Shown here piece by piece: positions 30,885 to 39,601 of a DNA stretch of 64,000 bases. The DNA comes from Hymenobacter perfusus (GTDB lineage: Bacteria > Bacteroidota > Bacteroidia > Cytophagales > Hymenobacteraceae). The notes under the pieces are model-generated. The model did not search any database. It was given only the letters and a program-made list of their open reading frames with translations, and had not been told where the DNA came from. Made by a program: the position numbers and the translations under genes. The DNA lies in the NCBI RefSeq assembly GCF_003944765.1, contig NZ_RWIU01000005.1, positions 310,001 through 374,000 on the forward strand, given 5' to 3'. How positions within the stretch are numbered: position 1 is the first letter of the stretch; every line of letters begins with the position of its first letter.

Positions 30885-32543
30885 ATGGCATATCCCCTCT
30901 CCGCCCGGCTCCGACTGCTGGGGCTTTCCTTCCTATTTCCGGTACTGGCTGCGGCCCAGAGTACGCCCCCGTCGGTTTCGGCCCCTACTACTGAGGCGGC
31001 TCCGGTGCCCGTGGTGTCTCCGCAGTGGTACCTGCTCGATGCCCAACAGGATGGCGGCGTGATGGGGGTGAGCGTGACGCGCGCTTACCAGGAGCTGCTG
31101 CAGGGCAAAGCCTCCACGCCCGTAATAGTAGCCGTAATTGATGCCGGCATCGACACTACCCACGCCGATTTGCGGCGGGTGCTCTGGCGCAATGCCAAGG
31201 AAGTAGTGGGCAACGGCCAGGACGATGACCGCAACGGCTACGCCGACGACGTGCGCGGCTGGAACTACCTGGGCGGGGCCGATGGGCGCAACATCAACCA
31301 GGAAACCCTGGAAGAAACCCGCCTGCTGGCCCGGCTCCAGCCCCTCTACAAGGGCAAAACCCGCACCGCCGTGCCCGCCGCCAAACGCGCCGAGTACGAC
31401 CTCTACCTCAAGGTAAAAAAGAGCTACGATGCCAAGGTGAAGGAGAACGTGGAGCAGCTCCGGAACTACCGCCAGGCCTACGCTGAAAACGCGCAGGGGG
31501 CCGAGGGCCTCAAGGCGGCCCTCGGCGTAACCCGCCTCGATACGGCCACCCTGCGCACCCCGCCTACCCAGGACCCCGAGCTGCGCCAGGTATCAAAGGG
31601 TATTTACCAGATGCTGGTGCAGACCGGCTTCGCCTCGATGGATGACGTGCTGGTGGAGATGAAAAAGGGCCTCCAGGAAACCGAGGACCAGCAGGAGTAC
31701 GGCCTGAACCTGCAGTTCAACCCCCGCCCCGTAGTGGGCGACCAGCCCGACAACGTGCAGCAGCGCAACTACGGCAACCGCGACGTAACCGGCCCTGACG
31801 CCCTGCACGGTACCCACGTAGCCGGCATCATCGGGGCCGACCGGGAGAACCGGGAGGGCATCCTCGGCATTGCGCCCAACGTGCAGCTGATGGCCGTGCG
31901 CGCCATTCCCGACGGCGACGAGCGGGACAAGGACGTGGCTAACGCCATCCGTTACGCCGTGGACAACGGGGCTCAGATCATCAATATGAGCTTCGGCAAG
32001 TACTACTCGCCCCAGCGGCCGGCCGTGGAGGAAGCCATCCGCTACGCCGACACCAAGGGCGTGCTGTTGATCCACTCGGCCGGCAACGAGAACAACGACC
32101 TGGATAAGACGCTGCAATACCCGGCCCCGGTGTTCCGGAGCGGCCAGCGCATTCCGAACATGATTACCGTGGGGGCCTCGTCCCGCCTCAACGACGAATC
32201 TTTGGCCGCCGACTTCTCCAACTTCGGCAAGACGCAGGTGGATGTGTTTGCGCCCGGCAACCAGATTTACTCCACCCTGCCCGGCGGCAAATACGGTAAC
32301 CTGAGCGGCACCAGTATGGCCGCGCCGGTGGTCACGGGCATTGCCGCCACCCTCAAATCGTACTTCCCGCAGCTGACGGCGGCGCAGCTCAAGCGCATCA
32401 TTCTGGCCTCGGCCCAGCCGGTCCACACCAAAGTGCGCCAGCCCGGCACCAACAAGCTGGTAGACTTCGCGGAGTTGTCCAGCACGGGCGGCATTGTGAA
32501 CCTGTACCGGGCCGTGCAGCTGGCCCAGCAGCCCACGCAGTAA
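30885..32543 (+). CDS. S8 (subtilisin-like) serine peptidase, secreted
   Basis: 552 residues with signal peptide (LRLLGLSFLFPVLAAAQ). The catalytic triad is intact: Asp86 in VIDAGID, His308 in HGTHVAG and Ser477 in GTSMAAP, with oxyanion Asn401 in SAGNENN. About 220 residues separate Asp and His, far more than in subtilisin (about 30). The insertion (residues ~130-290) is charged and helical, a form known from Bacteroidota subtilases. No sorting domain, so probably periplasmic or outer-membrane associated. Confidence 0.88.
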   Translation: MAYPLSARLRLLGLSFLFPVLAAAQSTPPSVSAPTTEAAPVPVVSPQWYLLDAQQDGGVMGVSVTRAYQELLQGKASTPVIVAVIDAGIDTTHADLRRVLWRNAKEVVGNGQDDDRNGYADDVRGWNYLGGADGRNINQETLEETRLLARLQPLYKGKTRTAVPAAKRAEYDLYLKVKKSYDAKVKENVEQLRNYRQAYAENAQGAEGLKAALGVTRLDTATLRTPPTQDPELRQVSKGIYQMLVQTGFASMDDVLVEMKKGLQETEDQQEYGLNLQFNPRPVVGDQPDNVQQRNYGNRDVTGPDALHGTHVAGIIGADRENREGILGIAPNVQLMAVRAIPDGDERDKDVANAIRYAVDNGAQIINMSFGKYYSPQRPAVEEAIRYADTKGVLLIHSAGNENNDLDKTLQYPAPVFRSGQRIPNMITVGASSRLNDESLAADFSNFGKTQVDVFAPGNQIYSTLPGGKYGNLSGTSMAAPVVTGIAATLKSYFPQLTAAQLKRIILASAQPVHTKVRQPGTNKLVDFAELSSTGGIVNLYRAVQLAQQPTQ

Positions 32544-32762
32544 AGGCCCGATTCGCGGCCGGCACGCAACCCTGCCCCTGTCACCGGGTCGTTAAAAAGA
32601 CGGCGCGGCGGCCGGGGCAGTTTGCTTTTTTAGGGGTGCGGCGGCTCCGTTGTAGCGGCTGGCTGGTTGGCTAAAAATTAACGTTGCGGCTCAAATACGC
32701 GTATCCTTGTTAAGCGGCTTCTGCTGTTTGGCCCGATTTCTCATTTCCTGTTTCTGTACAGA

Positions 32763-33695
32763 ATGCTTCCACCTGCTACTATCACACCGCCTGCTCAACC
32801 CGCTGCTTCCGCCCCAAAAAGTCCGCCCCGCGACCGGCTCTGGTGGCGACGACAGATTACAAATACGCTGATGATGGTAGCGGGCGTGCTGTCGGCGGGC
32901 TTTGGCCTGGAGAGCTTTCTGCTGCCCGGCGGCTTTCTGGATGGCGGCGTGACGGGTATCTCGCTGCTGCTGGTCCAGATTTTCGGCTGGCCGCTGCCGG
33001 TGCTCATTGTGCTGCTCAACTTCCCGTTCGTGCTCATGGCCTGGCGGCAACTCGACCCCGGCGTGGCTATTCGTACGCTGCTGGGCATCGTGGCCCTGGC
33101 CCTGGTGCTGGCCCTGGTGCCCTACCCCATCATCACCCACGATAAGCTGCTGATTTCCGTGTTTGGTGGGTTCTTTCTGGGGGCCGGCATCGGACTGGCC
33201 ATGCGGGGCGGCGGCGTGCTCGATGGCACCGAAATCATGGCCATCTTCTTCAGCAAGCAGTCCAGCATGACCATCGGCGACATTGTGCTGGTGTTCAACA
33301 TCGTCATCTTCGGCGTGGCCGCCTACGTGCTGTCCCTGGAAACGGCGCTGTATTCCATTCTGGCCTATTTATCCGCTGCCAAAACCATCGACTTTGTAAT
33401 TGACGGCCTGGAAGAGTACACCGGCGTCACCATCATGTCGGGGCAGGCGGATGCCATCCGGCGCATGATTACCGAGAAAATGGGCCGGGGTGCCACCGTG
33501 TACAGCGGCAAGGGCGGCTACGGCACTCACGGCCACCAGGCTAATGCCATCGACATCGTTTTCACCGTCATCACCCGTCTGGAGCTCACCAAGCTCAAAG
33601 CTGAAGTCGAGCAGATTGACCGCAACGCCTTCATGGTGATGCACAGCGTGAAAGAAACCAAAGGCGGCATGATCAAGAAGCGGCCGTTGCATTAA
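32763..33695 (+). CDS. YitT-family membrane protein (DUF161/DUF2179)
   Basis: 310 residues. Five membrane segments starting at ITNTLMMVAGVLSAGFGLESFLLPGGFLDGGVTGIS (glycine-rich YitT signature), then a C-terminal cytoplasmic DUF2179 domain (GVTIMSGQADAIRRMITEKMGRGATVYSGKGGYG). YitT proteins are conserved membrane proteins of unsettled function. The 220-bp region upstream shows no gene or clear promoter. A hairpin at 33759 probably ends the transcript. Confidence 0.85.
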   Translation: MLPPATITPPAQPAASAPKSPPRDRLWWRRQITNTLMMVAGVLSAGFGLESFLLPGGFLDGGVTGISLLLVQIFGWPLPVLIVLLNFPFVLMAWRQLDPGVAIRTLLGIVALALVLALVPYPIITHDKLLISVFGGFFLGAGIGLAMRGGGVLDGTEIMAIFFSKQSSMTIGDIVLVFNIVIFGVAAYVLSLETALYSILAYLSAAKTIDFVIDGLEEYTGVTIMSGQADAIRRMITEKMGRGATVYSGKGGYGTHGHQANAIDIVFTVITRLELTKLKAEVEQIDRNAFMVMHSVKETKGGMIKKRPLH

Positions 33696-33855
33696 ACTGT
33701 CACTGCGAGCAGCGCGAAGGAATCCGTCCTGTACGCAGATAGAAGCCCTGACCTGTTCCAAAGCCCCTGGCGTCCGCTCGTCAGGGGCTTTGTGCTTGCC
33801 GTGGGTTTGTGTCCTGACAAGGAAGGATTACTTCGCGCTGCTCGCAATGACAGTT
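33695..33855. repeat. 35-bp inverted repeat enclosing a terminator (GTCACTGCGAGC type)
   Basis: Arms 33695-33729 and 33821-33855 match at 32 of 35 positions as reverse complements (core CTGCGAGCAGCGCGAAG). Begins at the YitT stop. The same core recurs as a short hairpin at 45556-45587. Confidence 0.8.
33759..33792 (+). terminator. Hairpin after YitT gene
   Basis: Perfect 11-bp arms (CAAAGCCCCTG with CAGGGGCTTTG) and a 12-nt loop. The T tail is weak, so efficiency is uncertain. Confidence 0.55.
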
Positions 33856-33901
33856 CACCACTTCAACTATTCAACACTCCAACACTCCAACAATTCAACA
33901 A
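33854..33901. repeat. Six tandem degenerate 8-mers (T-Y-CAAC type)
   Basis: Six consecutive 8-mers such as TTCAACTA and TCCAACAC between the inverted repeat and the MOSC gene. It is directly followed by atctttgc, 3 bp before the ATG at 33912, which resembles a -7 box. Confidence 0.65.
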
Positions 33902-33911
33902 TCTTTGCAGC

Positions 33912-34739
33912 ATGGCTGCTCCTCTCCTGCTCTCCGATCTGTACATCTATCCGGTAAAATCCCTGGGCGGCATTCGTCTCACCGAGGCCACCGTGGAACC
34001 GCGCGGCCTGCGCCACGACCGGCGCTGGCTGATTGTGAATGCCCGCAACCAGTTTATGACGCAGCGGCAGACTGCCGCCATGGCCCACCTGAAGGTAGCG
34101 CCGGCCTACAACGGGTTCCTGCTCAGCCACCAGCAGCGCCCCGAGCTGCTGCCGCTATACGTGCCCTTCGAGGCTACGCCCGAAAGAACCCTGTTCGTGA
34201 CCATCTGGGACGATATGGTGTTTGCCTGGCGTGGTAAGCCCGCCTGCGACGCCTGGCTGACGGAGGCCCTGGGCGAGGAGTGCAAGCTGGTGTACATGTC
34301 GGATATGGTGCGGCGCGACGTGGAGCCCGAGCACAACCCCGAGGGCCAGCTGGTGAGCTTCGCCGATGGCTATCCGTTTCTGCTGATCGGGCAGGAGTCG
34401 TTGGCCGAGCTGAACGCGCGGCTGGCCGAGCCGGTGGCCATGGACCGGTTCCGGCCCAATCTGGTGTTCAGCGGCGGCGAGGCGTTTGCGGAGGACGGCT
34501 GGGCCGACTTCCAGATCGGTGACACCACCTTCCGGGCCGTGCGCGCCTGCGGCCGGTGCGTGCTCACCACCATCGACCAGGCCACTGCCCGGAAAAACCC
34601 CGCTGGTGAGCCGCTTCGCACCCTGGCTACCTACCGCACGGAGGGCAGCAAAGTCATGTTTGGACAGAACGTGACCAGCGGGGGCCGGGGCACCGTGCGC
34701 GTCGGCGATGCGCTGGCCGTGGTCAGCCATAAGGCGTAG
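33912..34739 (+). CDS. MOSC-domain protein (YcbX-like)
   Basis: 275 residues with an N-terminal MOSC_N beta barrel (LLSDLYIYPVKSLGGIRL, EPRGLRHDRRWLIV) and a C-terminal MOSC domain (MDRFRPNLVFSGGEAFAEDGW, RAVRACGRCVLTTID). The Cys in ACGRC is the expected molybdenum-cofactor-binding cysteine. Relatives reduce N-hydroxylated compounds or transfer sulfur. The ATG at 33912 starts right on the domain; longer frames would translate the repeat. No molybdopterin synthesis gene is nearby. Confidence 0.82.
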   Translation: MAAPLLLSDLYIYPVKSLGGIRLTEATVEPRGLRHDRRWLIVNARNQFMTQRQTAAMAHLKVAPAYNGFLLSHQQRPELLPLYVPFEATPERTLFVTIWDDMVFAWRGKPACDAWLTEALGEECKLVYMSDMVRRDVEPEHNPEGQLVSFADGYPFLLIGQESLAELNARLAEPVAMDRFRPNLVFSGGEAFAEDGWADFQIGDTTFRAVRACGRCVLTTIDQATARKNPAGEPLRTLATYRTEGSKVMFGQNVTSGGRGTVRVGDALAVVSHKA

Positions 34740-34884
34740 CCCGGGCCGGCTGCTTGCGGCACGTTGGCTGGCGGCGGCGAATCCTATATATTTGTTTCCC
34801 TCTTTTCAATCTTGGATAAACGCAACGTTGAATCGAGGCCAGCAAGCTGGCAGCAGGCCTTCGGATGATTCTGGGTCAGCTGCT

Positions 34885-34892
34885 TATCTTTG
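34885..34892 (+). promoter_or_regulatory. -7 box (TATCTTTG) upstream of DUF547 gene
   Basis: Perfect TAnnTTTG, 30 bp before the ATG at 34923. Confidence 0.55.
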
Positions 34893-34922
34893 TTTATTCT
34901 ACGCGCCCCTTCGTTCTTGCTC

Positions 34923-35732
34923 ATGCCGTTGCTGCCCCGTCTGGTTTCCCGCTTTTTCCTGGCCTTTCTGCTGCTGAGCTGGTGGCCGGCCCTGAGCTAC
35001 GCGGTGGCAAACCCGGACCTGGAAAAGCTGCAGAAACCCTGGAATCAGCTGTTGCAGCACCACGTCACCACCGATGGCCGCTTCAACTACGAGGCCATGC
35101 TGGACGAGGAAACCCAGCTGCTGGACTACCTGCAGAGCCTGCGCAAAGTAAAGCCCGACCCGCAAACCTGGTCTCCGGACGATACCAAGGCCTTCTGGAT
35201 TAACACCTACAACGCCGCCGCCGCGTCCCTGATTCTGCAGTATTACCCGCTGGCCAGCATCAATGATATCCGGGTAAAGGAAATTGGGGGTCTGAAGTCG
35301 CCTTGGGAAGCACCGGTGGTGAACGTGGGCGGCCAAGTGTACTCGCTCAATCAGATTGAGCGGGAAGTGCTGCGCAACCAGTTTCACGACCCGCGCGTCC
35401 ACTTTGCTTTGATGTACGGCGCGGCCTCCTGCCCCCCGGTGCTGGCCGAAGCCTACACCGGCGCCCGCCTCAACGAGCAGCTCGATGCCCAGGCCAAACG
35501 CTTCCTCAACGACCCGGCCTTCAACCAGCTCACGCCGCAACAGGTGCAGCTTTCCGGCTTATTCGAAGCCTACTCGGCGGAGTTTGGTCCCCAGGCCCAT
35601 GTTATTGAGTTTGTGAACCGCTACGCGCTGGTGCCGGTGCTGCCCACGGCCAAGGTGGAGTACCTCTCCTTCAACTGGGCCCTCAACGACCGGACCGGCT
35701 TGAGCAACTCGCAGGCGCTGGGCAAACACTAG
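34923..35732 (+). CDS. DUF547 secreted protein
   Basis: 269 residues with a signal segment (LVSRFFLAFLLLSWWPALSYA). The DUF547 hallmarks are present: KAFWINTYNAAAASLILQYYP, the basic PW-containing stretch, LNQIEREVLRNQFHDPRVHFAL and GAASCPPVLAEAYTG. This family keeps a Cys/His arrangement reminiscent of transglutaminase-like peptidases, but its activity is unproven. The first ATG after the -7 box is used. A weak hairpin follows the stop. Confidence 0.8.
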   Translation: MPLLPRLVSRFFLAFLLLSWWPALSYAVANPDLEKLQKPWNQLLQHHVTTDGRFNYEAMLDEETQLLDYLQSLRKVKPDPQTWSPDDTKAFWINTYNAAAASLILQYYPLASINDIRVKEIGGLKSPWEAPVVNVGGQVYSLNQIEREVLRNQFHDPRVHFALMYGAASCPPVLAEAYTGARLNEQLDAQAKRFLNDPAFNQLTPQQVQLSGLFEAYSAEFGPQAHVIEFVNRYALVPVLPTAKVEYLSFNWALNDRTGLSNSQALGKH

Positions 35733-35757
35733 TCGCCGCCAACCCGCACCACGGCCG

Positions 35758-35791
35758 CCCCGTACCGCTTAGCGGTGCGGGGCTGCTGCTT
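35758..35791 (+). terminator. Hairpin after DUF547 gene
   Basis: Stem CCCCGTACCGC with GCGGTGCGGGG (one G-T pair), loop tta, then ctgctgctttt. A moderate terminator candidate. Confidence 0.5.
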
Positions 35792-35825
35792 TTCAGGCCC
35801 CTCCCGCCTTTCCCTACTGCTGCTT

Positions 35826-36500
35826 ATGAACCTTGCCTTCGTTCTGGATTTCCTGCGCGCCCTGGCCGCCAACAACAACAAAGCCTGGATGGACCAGCAC
35901 CGCGCCGACTACCACCAGGCCCGCGCCGAGTACACCGCCTTTATTGCGCACCTGCTACGCGAAGCTTCCGCCGACCTGGAGCCCGGCCTGCGCAGCCTCT
36001 CCCCTTCCGAGGTGATGTTTCGCATCAATAAGAACGACCGGTTTCAGCAGAGCGATGAGCCATACAAACGGCACATGGGCGCGGGCATCAAGCCCGGCGG
36101 CCGGCACAGCCCCCAGGCCGGCTACTTCATTGCTTTGCAGCCCGATGGAGAAACCTACGTGGGGGCTGGCCGCTGGATGCCCGAGCCCCAGCAGCTGGCC
36201 GGCATCCGCCAGGAAATCCACTACAACGGAGCAGCCTTCCACGCCATTCGTCAGCATCCCGAGCTGGTGCGCCATTTCCCCCACGGCCTCGACCAGTCGC
36301 AGGCGCTCAAAACGGCCCCCAAAGGCTACGACAAAACCGACCCCGATATCGAGTGGCTGCGGCTGAAAAGCTTCTTCGTGTGGCGCTCCTTCTCCGACGC
36401 CGACGTGCGCCGCCCCGATTTTCCGGCCCGCGTGCTGGAAGCCTGGCAGGCCGCCAAACCCTTCGTACACTTCCTCAACGAAGCCATGGTGGCGGAATGA
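35826..36500 (+). CDS. DUF2461 family protein
   Basis: 224 residues, cytoplasmic. It carries the family run FLRALAANNNKAWMDQHRADYHQARAEY, FRINKNDRFQQSDEPYKRHMGAGI, and GGRWMPEP-like AGRWMPEPQQLAGIRQEI. The function of DUF2461 is not known. Starts at ATG 35826, 93 bp after the DUF547 stop, and is convergent with the deoxynucleoside kinase gene. Confidence 0.82.
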   Translation: MNLAFVLDFLRALAANNNKAWMDQHRADYHQARAEYTAFIAHLLREASADLEPGLRSLSPSEVMFRINKNDRFQQSDEPYKRHMGAGIKPGGRHSPQAGYFIALQPDGETYVGAGRWMPEPQQLAGIRQEIHYNGAAFHAIRQHPELVRHFPHGLDQSQALKTAPKGYDKTDPDIEWLRLKSFFVWRSFSDADVRRPDFPARVLEAWQAAKPFVHFLNEAMVAE

Positions 36501-36506
36501 GAATAC

Positions 36507-36584
36507 GCAAACGTGCCCCCTGTCATCCGGAACACAGCGAAGGACTTTTCGTTGTGTTCCGGATGACAGGGGGCACGTTTGCGG
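36507..36584. repeat. Perfect 31-bp inverted repeat at a convergent junction
   Basis: Arms 36507-36537 and 36554-36584 are exact complements with a 16-bp loop. The arm contains GTCATCCGGAACACAGCGAA, the GTCAT...AGCGAAGGA layout shared with 29921, 33695 and 45556. It may serve as a bidirectional terminator. Confidence 0.85.
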
Positions 36585-36606
36585 TGCTTATCCTCTCCGG
36601 CTGTGC

Positions 36607-37230
36607 TTAAAAGAAGCCGAACAGCTTGCTGTTGATCATCTCAATGATGACGCTCAGGTCCTCGGGGTTGTTCACGTAGTCCAGGTTGTTTACATCCACG
36701 ATGAGCAGCTTGCCGTGGTCGTAGCCCTGAATCCACTCCTCGTAGTGCTCGTTGAGGTGCTTGAGGTAGTCAATTTTGATGTTGTTCTCGTAGTCGCGGT
36801 TGCGCTTTTCAATCTGCTGCACCAGTTTGGGCAGATCGGCGCGCAAATAGAGCAGCAAATCCGGCGGGTTCACCATGCTGATCATGGAGTTGAACAGGCT
36901 CAGGTAGTTTTGGTAGTCCCGCTCCGACATGAGGCCCGACTGGTGCAGGTTGGCCGCGAAGATGTGGGCATCTTCATAAATGGTGCGGTCCTGAATCACG
37001 CCCTTACCGGTTTTTTGCAGCTCCTTGATGCGCTGCGTCTGCTGGAAGCGGCTATTGAGAAAATACACCTGCAAGTGGAACGCCCAGCGCGGCATATCGT
37101 CGTAAAAGTCCTTGAGATACGGATTGTGGTCGACGTCCTCCAGGAATACTTCCCAGTTGAAGTGGTGGGCCAGTTTATTAGCCAGCGTGGTTTTGCCGGC
37201 GCCAATGTTGCCGACGATTGCAATGTGCAT
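36607..37230 (-). CDS. Deoxynucleoside kinase
   Basis: A 207-residue enzyme that phosphorylates deoxyribonucleosides for nucleotide salvage. It opens MHIAIVGNIGAGKTTLA with the P-loop, followed by the substrate-lid segment VFLEDVDHNPYL, and the DRTIYEDAHIFA motif (the DRS/ERS catalytic region of the dNK family). The specificity (dAdo, dGuo or others) cannot be set from motifs. The ATG at 37230 places the P-loop at the N-terminus as in relatives. Confidence 0.85.
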   Translation of the reverse strand: MHIAIVGNIGAGKTTLANKLAHHFNWEVFLEDVDHNPYLKDFYDDMPRWAFHLQVYFLNSRFQQTQRIKELQKTGKGVIQDRTIYEDAHIFAANLHQSGLMSERDYQNYLSLFNSMISMVNPPDLLLYLRADLPKLVQQIEKRNRDYENNIKIDYLKHLNEHYEEWIQGYDHGKLLIVDVNNLDYVNNPEDLSVIIEMINSKLFGFF

Positions 37231-37258
37231 GAGCGAGGTGCAGAAAAAAACGGAGCCG

Positions 37259-37286
37259 CAAAAATAGGCAACCCAAGTGAACCCAA
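37259..37286 (-). promoter_or_regulatory. Promoter of deoxynucleoside kinase (TTG-N17-TATTTTTG)
   Basis: Minus-strand -7 box TATTTTTG at 37259-37266 and TTG at 37284-37286, 17 bp apart; 28 bp before the ATG. Fits the Bacteroidota consensus. Confidence 0.6.
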
Positions 37287-37353
37287 CGCTACACTGCCCC
37301 CGCCGTAGAAGCATATAGTATTCTCTATACACGTTTGCTCTGCACCCATTCTT

Positions 37354-37821
37354 ATGTCATTTCCGCTTTTAGAGCCGGTAGGCACCGTTCCGGATACCAA
37401 TGGCAATCCGTTGGCAGACCTGTTGCACGCGCCGGGCCAGCACGTATTATGTGCGCGCTGGTATGGCAACCTCACGGGCCGGGAGGTGATGCGGGTGGCC
37501 CAGGAGTACCTCAAGGTGGAAGCTACGCTACATTATCCGTTGCTGCTCAACGATAAAAGCCAGGCCACCGGCGACTGGAGCGAAGCCATGGACTGGCTGG
37601 AATACGAGTGGCTCCCGCAGGCTATGGGAAACGGACTGCGGGCCGTCGCCTACGTTTTCTCGCCCGATATGCACAACCAACTGGCCAGCCTGACTTTCTT
37701 CGAACGCGTCCGCCAGCACATGCCCATTCAGATGTTCTATGATGTGCCTTCCGCCTGGCAGTGGCTTCGCACCCAGCCCCGGCCGCTGCACAAGCCGCCT
37801 CCTACCTCCGACGCAGCCTGA
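37354..37821 (+). CDS. SpoIIAA/STAS-like cytoplasmic protein
   Basis: 155 residues with an alternating strand/helix pattern (VLCARWYGNLTGREVMRVAQEYL, YPLLLNDKSQATGDWSEAMDWL, GLRAVAYVFSPD) resembling the SpoIIAA-like/STAS fold common in Bacteroidota. No catalytic motif. It ends with a Pro-rich tail. The assignment is by pattern only. Convergent with the gene at 37900 across a GC-rich hairpin. Confidence 0.55.
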   Translation: MSFPLLEPVGTVPDTNGNPLADLLHAPGQHVLCARWYGNLTGREVMRVAQEYLKVEATLHYPLLLNDKSQATGDWSEAMDWLEYEWLPQAMGNGLRAVAYVFSPDMHNQLASLTFFERVRQHMPIQMFYDVPSAWQWLRTQPRPLHKPPPTSDAA

Positions 37822-37836
37822 CCCACCCGGAACCAG

Positions 37837-37872
37837 CCGCGCCCGCTGAACTACCTGGTTCAGCGGGCGCGG
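37837..37872. terminator. GC-rich hairpin between convergent genes
   Basis: Perfect 15-bp arms (CCGCGCCCGCTGAAC and complement), 6-nt loop, no T run on either side. Possible bidirectional terminator. Confidence 0.5.
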
Positions 37873-37899
37873 TGGCGCGTAAGCAGTAACGGAAGGGAG

Positions 37900-38583
37900 T
37901 TACTCGCGGATTACGTCTTTCACGTCGCGGGCTTTTTCCAGGGTTCGGAACTCGCCCTGCAGCGTGCGGATGCGCAGGCGTTCTTCCAGCGGAATCTGGT
38001 CCCGCACCTGCTCGTAGCGGGTGTTCAGGCGGGTCAGCACGGCACTGGCGGCGCTCCAGTCGGCCTGGGTCCAATTCTGCTTATCGGCCCGCATGGTTTC
38101 AATGAGGCGGAAGTACAAATCCGACAGCTCGGTGGGGCGGGCTTTGCTGATGTTCACGTCCTCGTTCAGGAGTCGGCGCTGGGCCTGGTCGGCGGTGGCG
38201 GGGCGGCGCGCGGCGGCATCCAGGCTATCCTGTCGGGTGGCCCAGCGCTGATAGCGCACTTTCTGGGTGCTGTACTCCCGCTTGCCTTCCACGGTCAGGC
38301 TGTCCACGGCCTTATCAATGCGCGTGCTCTGGCGGTCAAACTCTTCACTGATGCGCGGCAGCTCCCGGCGGGCGGTGCTGGCGGCGCGGTCCACTTTGTC
38401 GTTCACCCAGTCGCTGAAGTCGCGCAGGTCGCGCTCCAGGCCCTGAGTAGTGGCGGTAGAGGTTTTCGAGGTGGAAGCCGAAGGCTTGGTAGTCGTGGAT
38501 TTGGGCGTTTGCTGGGCGGTGGCTACCGTAGCAACCAGCAGGCCGGCGGCCGTCAGCAACGTACCCGAAAATGGAAGTTTCAT
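37900..38583 (-). CDS. Secreted helical protein of unknown function
   Basis: 227 residues with a signal peptide (LPFSGTLLTAAGLLVATVATAQ), a Ser/Thr/Lys linker, and then almost entirely charged helix (DRAASTARRELPRISEEFDRQ and similar), probably coiled-coil. No recognised domain or catalytic residue. The ATG at 38583 is chosen because it starts the signal peptide. Divergent from the GNAT gene at 38739. Confidence 0.65.
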   Translation of the reverse strand: MKLPFSGTLLTAAGLLVATVATAQQTPKSTTTKPSASTSKTSTATTQGLERDLRDFSDWVNDKVDRAASTARRELPRISEEFDRQSTRIDKAVDSLTVEGKREYSTQKVRYQRWATRQDSLDAAARRPATADQAQRRLLNEDVNISKARPTELSDLYFRLIETMRADKQNWTQADWSAASAVLTRLNTRYEQVRDQIPLEERLRIRTLQGEFRTLEKARDVKDVIRE

Positions 38584-38738
38584 AGAGCAGGATTTGTCGG
38601 GGTGGGTGATGGAGAGGAAATTCAGGAACGGCCCCGGCACCGAACCCGTATAGCGCATCGGGCAATTTCCGGCCCAAAACGCGTAAAAGCGGGACTGAGG
38701 TTCGGTTTTACGCCGAATAATGCCGTTTTTTGCCTGCT

Positions 38739-39251
38739 ATGTCAGTTTCCGCCGTGCCTTCCATTCGCATTCAGCCCGCTACCCTGGCCGATGTTCCGAC
38801 CATTGTAGCGTTGGCTGAAGCCACTTGGGAGCCTACGTACCGGTTCATCATCTCGCGGGAGCAGTTGGAGTACATGTACCGGGTTATCTATACGCCGGCT
38901 TCGCTGGAACGGCAGATGGCAGAGCAGGGCCACACGTTTCTGCTGGTGTACGTAGAAGGGCAGCCCGGCGGTTATGCTTCCTTCTCCGCCCAGCCTGAAA
39001 CGGGCTTCTATAAGCTGCATAAAATTTACGTACTGCCTTCGCATCAGGGCCAGGGCCTAGGCCAGCGACTGGTAACGGCCGTGGAGCAGGCTGTGCGGGC
39101 GGCGGGCGGCCATACTCTCGATCTGAACGTAAACCGCCATAACCCGGCCCAGGCCTTCTACGAGCATTTAGGCTTTCATCGTCACCACGAGGAAGACATT
39201 GCCATCGGCCCCTACTGGATGAATGATTACGTGATGCGCAAAGTGCTATAG
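38739..39251 (+). CDS. GNAT-family N-acetyltransferase
   Basis: 170 residues. The acetyl-CoA-binding motif A is clear (KIYVLPSHQGQGLGQRLVTAVEQ, the Q/R-x-x-G-x-G/A signature), and the C-terminal motif B follows (NPAQAFYEHLGF). The N-terminal EATWEPTYRFIISREQLEYM matches the group of GNATs typical of Bacteroidota. The acceptor is unknown. The ATG at 38739 is chosen over a TTG nine bases upstream. Confidence 0.85.
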   Translation: MSVSAVPSIRIQPATLADVPTIVALAEATWEPTYRFIISREQLEYMYRVIYTPASLERQMAEQGHTFLLVYVEGQPGGYASFSAQPETGFYKLHKIYVLPSHQGQGLGQRLVTAVEQAVRAAGGHTLDLNVNRHNPAQAFYEHLGFHRHHEEDIAIGPYWMNDYVMRKVL

Positions 39252-39264
39252 CCCTTCGTGGCTG

Positions 39265-39272
39265 TACTTTGA
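39265..39272 (+). promoter_or_regulatory. -7 box (TACTTTGA) upstream of CDGSH gene
   Basis: TACTTTGA differs from TAnnTTTG by a one-base shift in the T run and lies 42 bp before the ATG at 39315. Confidence 0.4.
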
Positions 39273-39314
39273 CGTATATACCAACTGTTTTCTCACCTTA
39301 ATTTCCCCCGCCCC

Positions 39315-39593
39315 ATGGCAACCAAACTTACCGTCCTGAGCAATGGCTCTTTGCGCGTTGATGGCAACGATTTCGAGCTGGTAGATGCCCAGGGCAACCC
39401 CTACGGCCTCGCCGGCCGGGAGCGAATCAGCATCTGCCGCTGCGGCCTCTCCAAGAACAAGCCCTTCTGCGACGGTTCGCATAAAGGTCACTTCGAGCAC
39501 GACGCCACCGCCTTCGACCTGCCCGCCCCCAAGCCCGCCGCCCCCGTAACGCCCCCCGCTGCACCCGACGCCGGCGCGGCTCCGCTGGCGTAA
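39315..39593 (+). CDS. CDGSH iron-sulfur domain protein
   Basis: 92 residues. The motif CRCGLSKNKPFCDGSH supplies the three Cys and one His ligands of a 2Fe-2S cluster in exact CDGSH spacing (C-x-C-x8-C, then CDGSH). The N-terminal half is a small beta domain and the C-terminus is Pro/Ala-rich. Such proteins act in redox or Fe-S transfer. Convergent with the ACBP gene across a 7-mer inverted repeat. Confidence 0.9.
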   Translation: MATKLTVLSNGSLRVDGNDFELVDAQGNPYGLAGRERISICRCGLSKNKPFCDGSHKGHFEHDATAFDLPAPKPAAPVTPPAAPDAGAAPLA

Positions 39594-39601
39594 CTACTTT
39601 C

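Noticed and set aside
33792..33911. Longer N-terminus for the MOSC protein
   Set aside because: The extra 40 codons translate the inverted repeat and the 8-mer array, so the ATG at 33912 is better.
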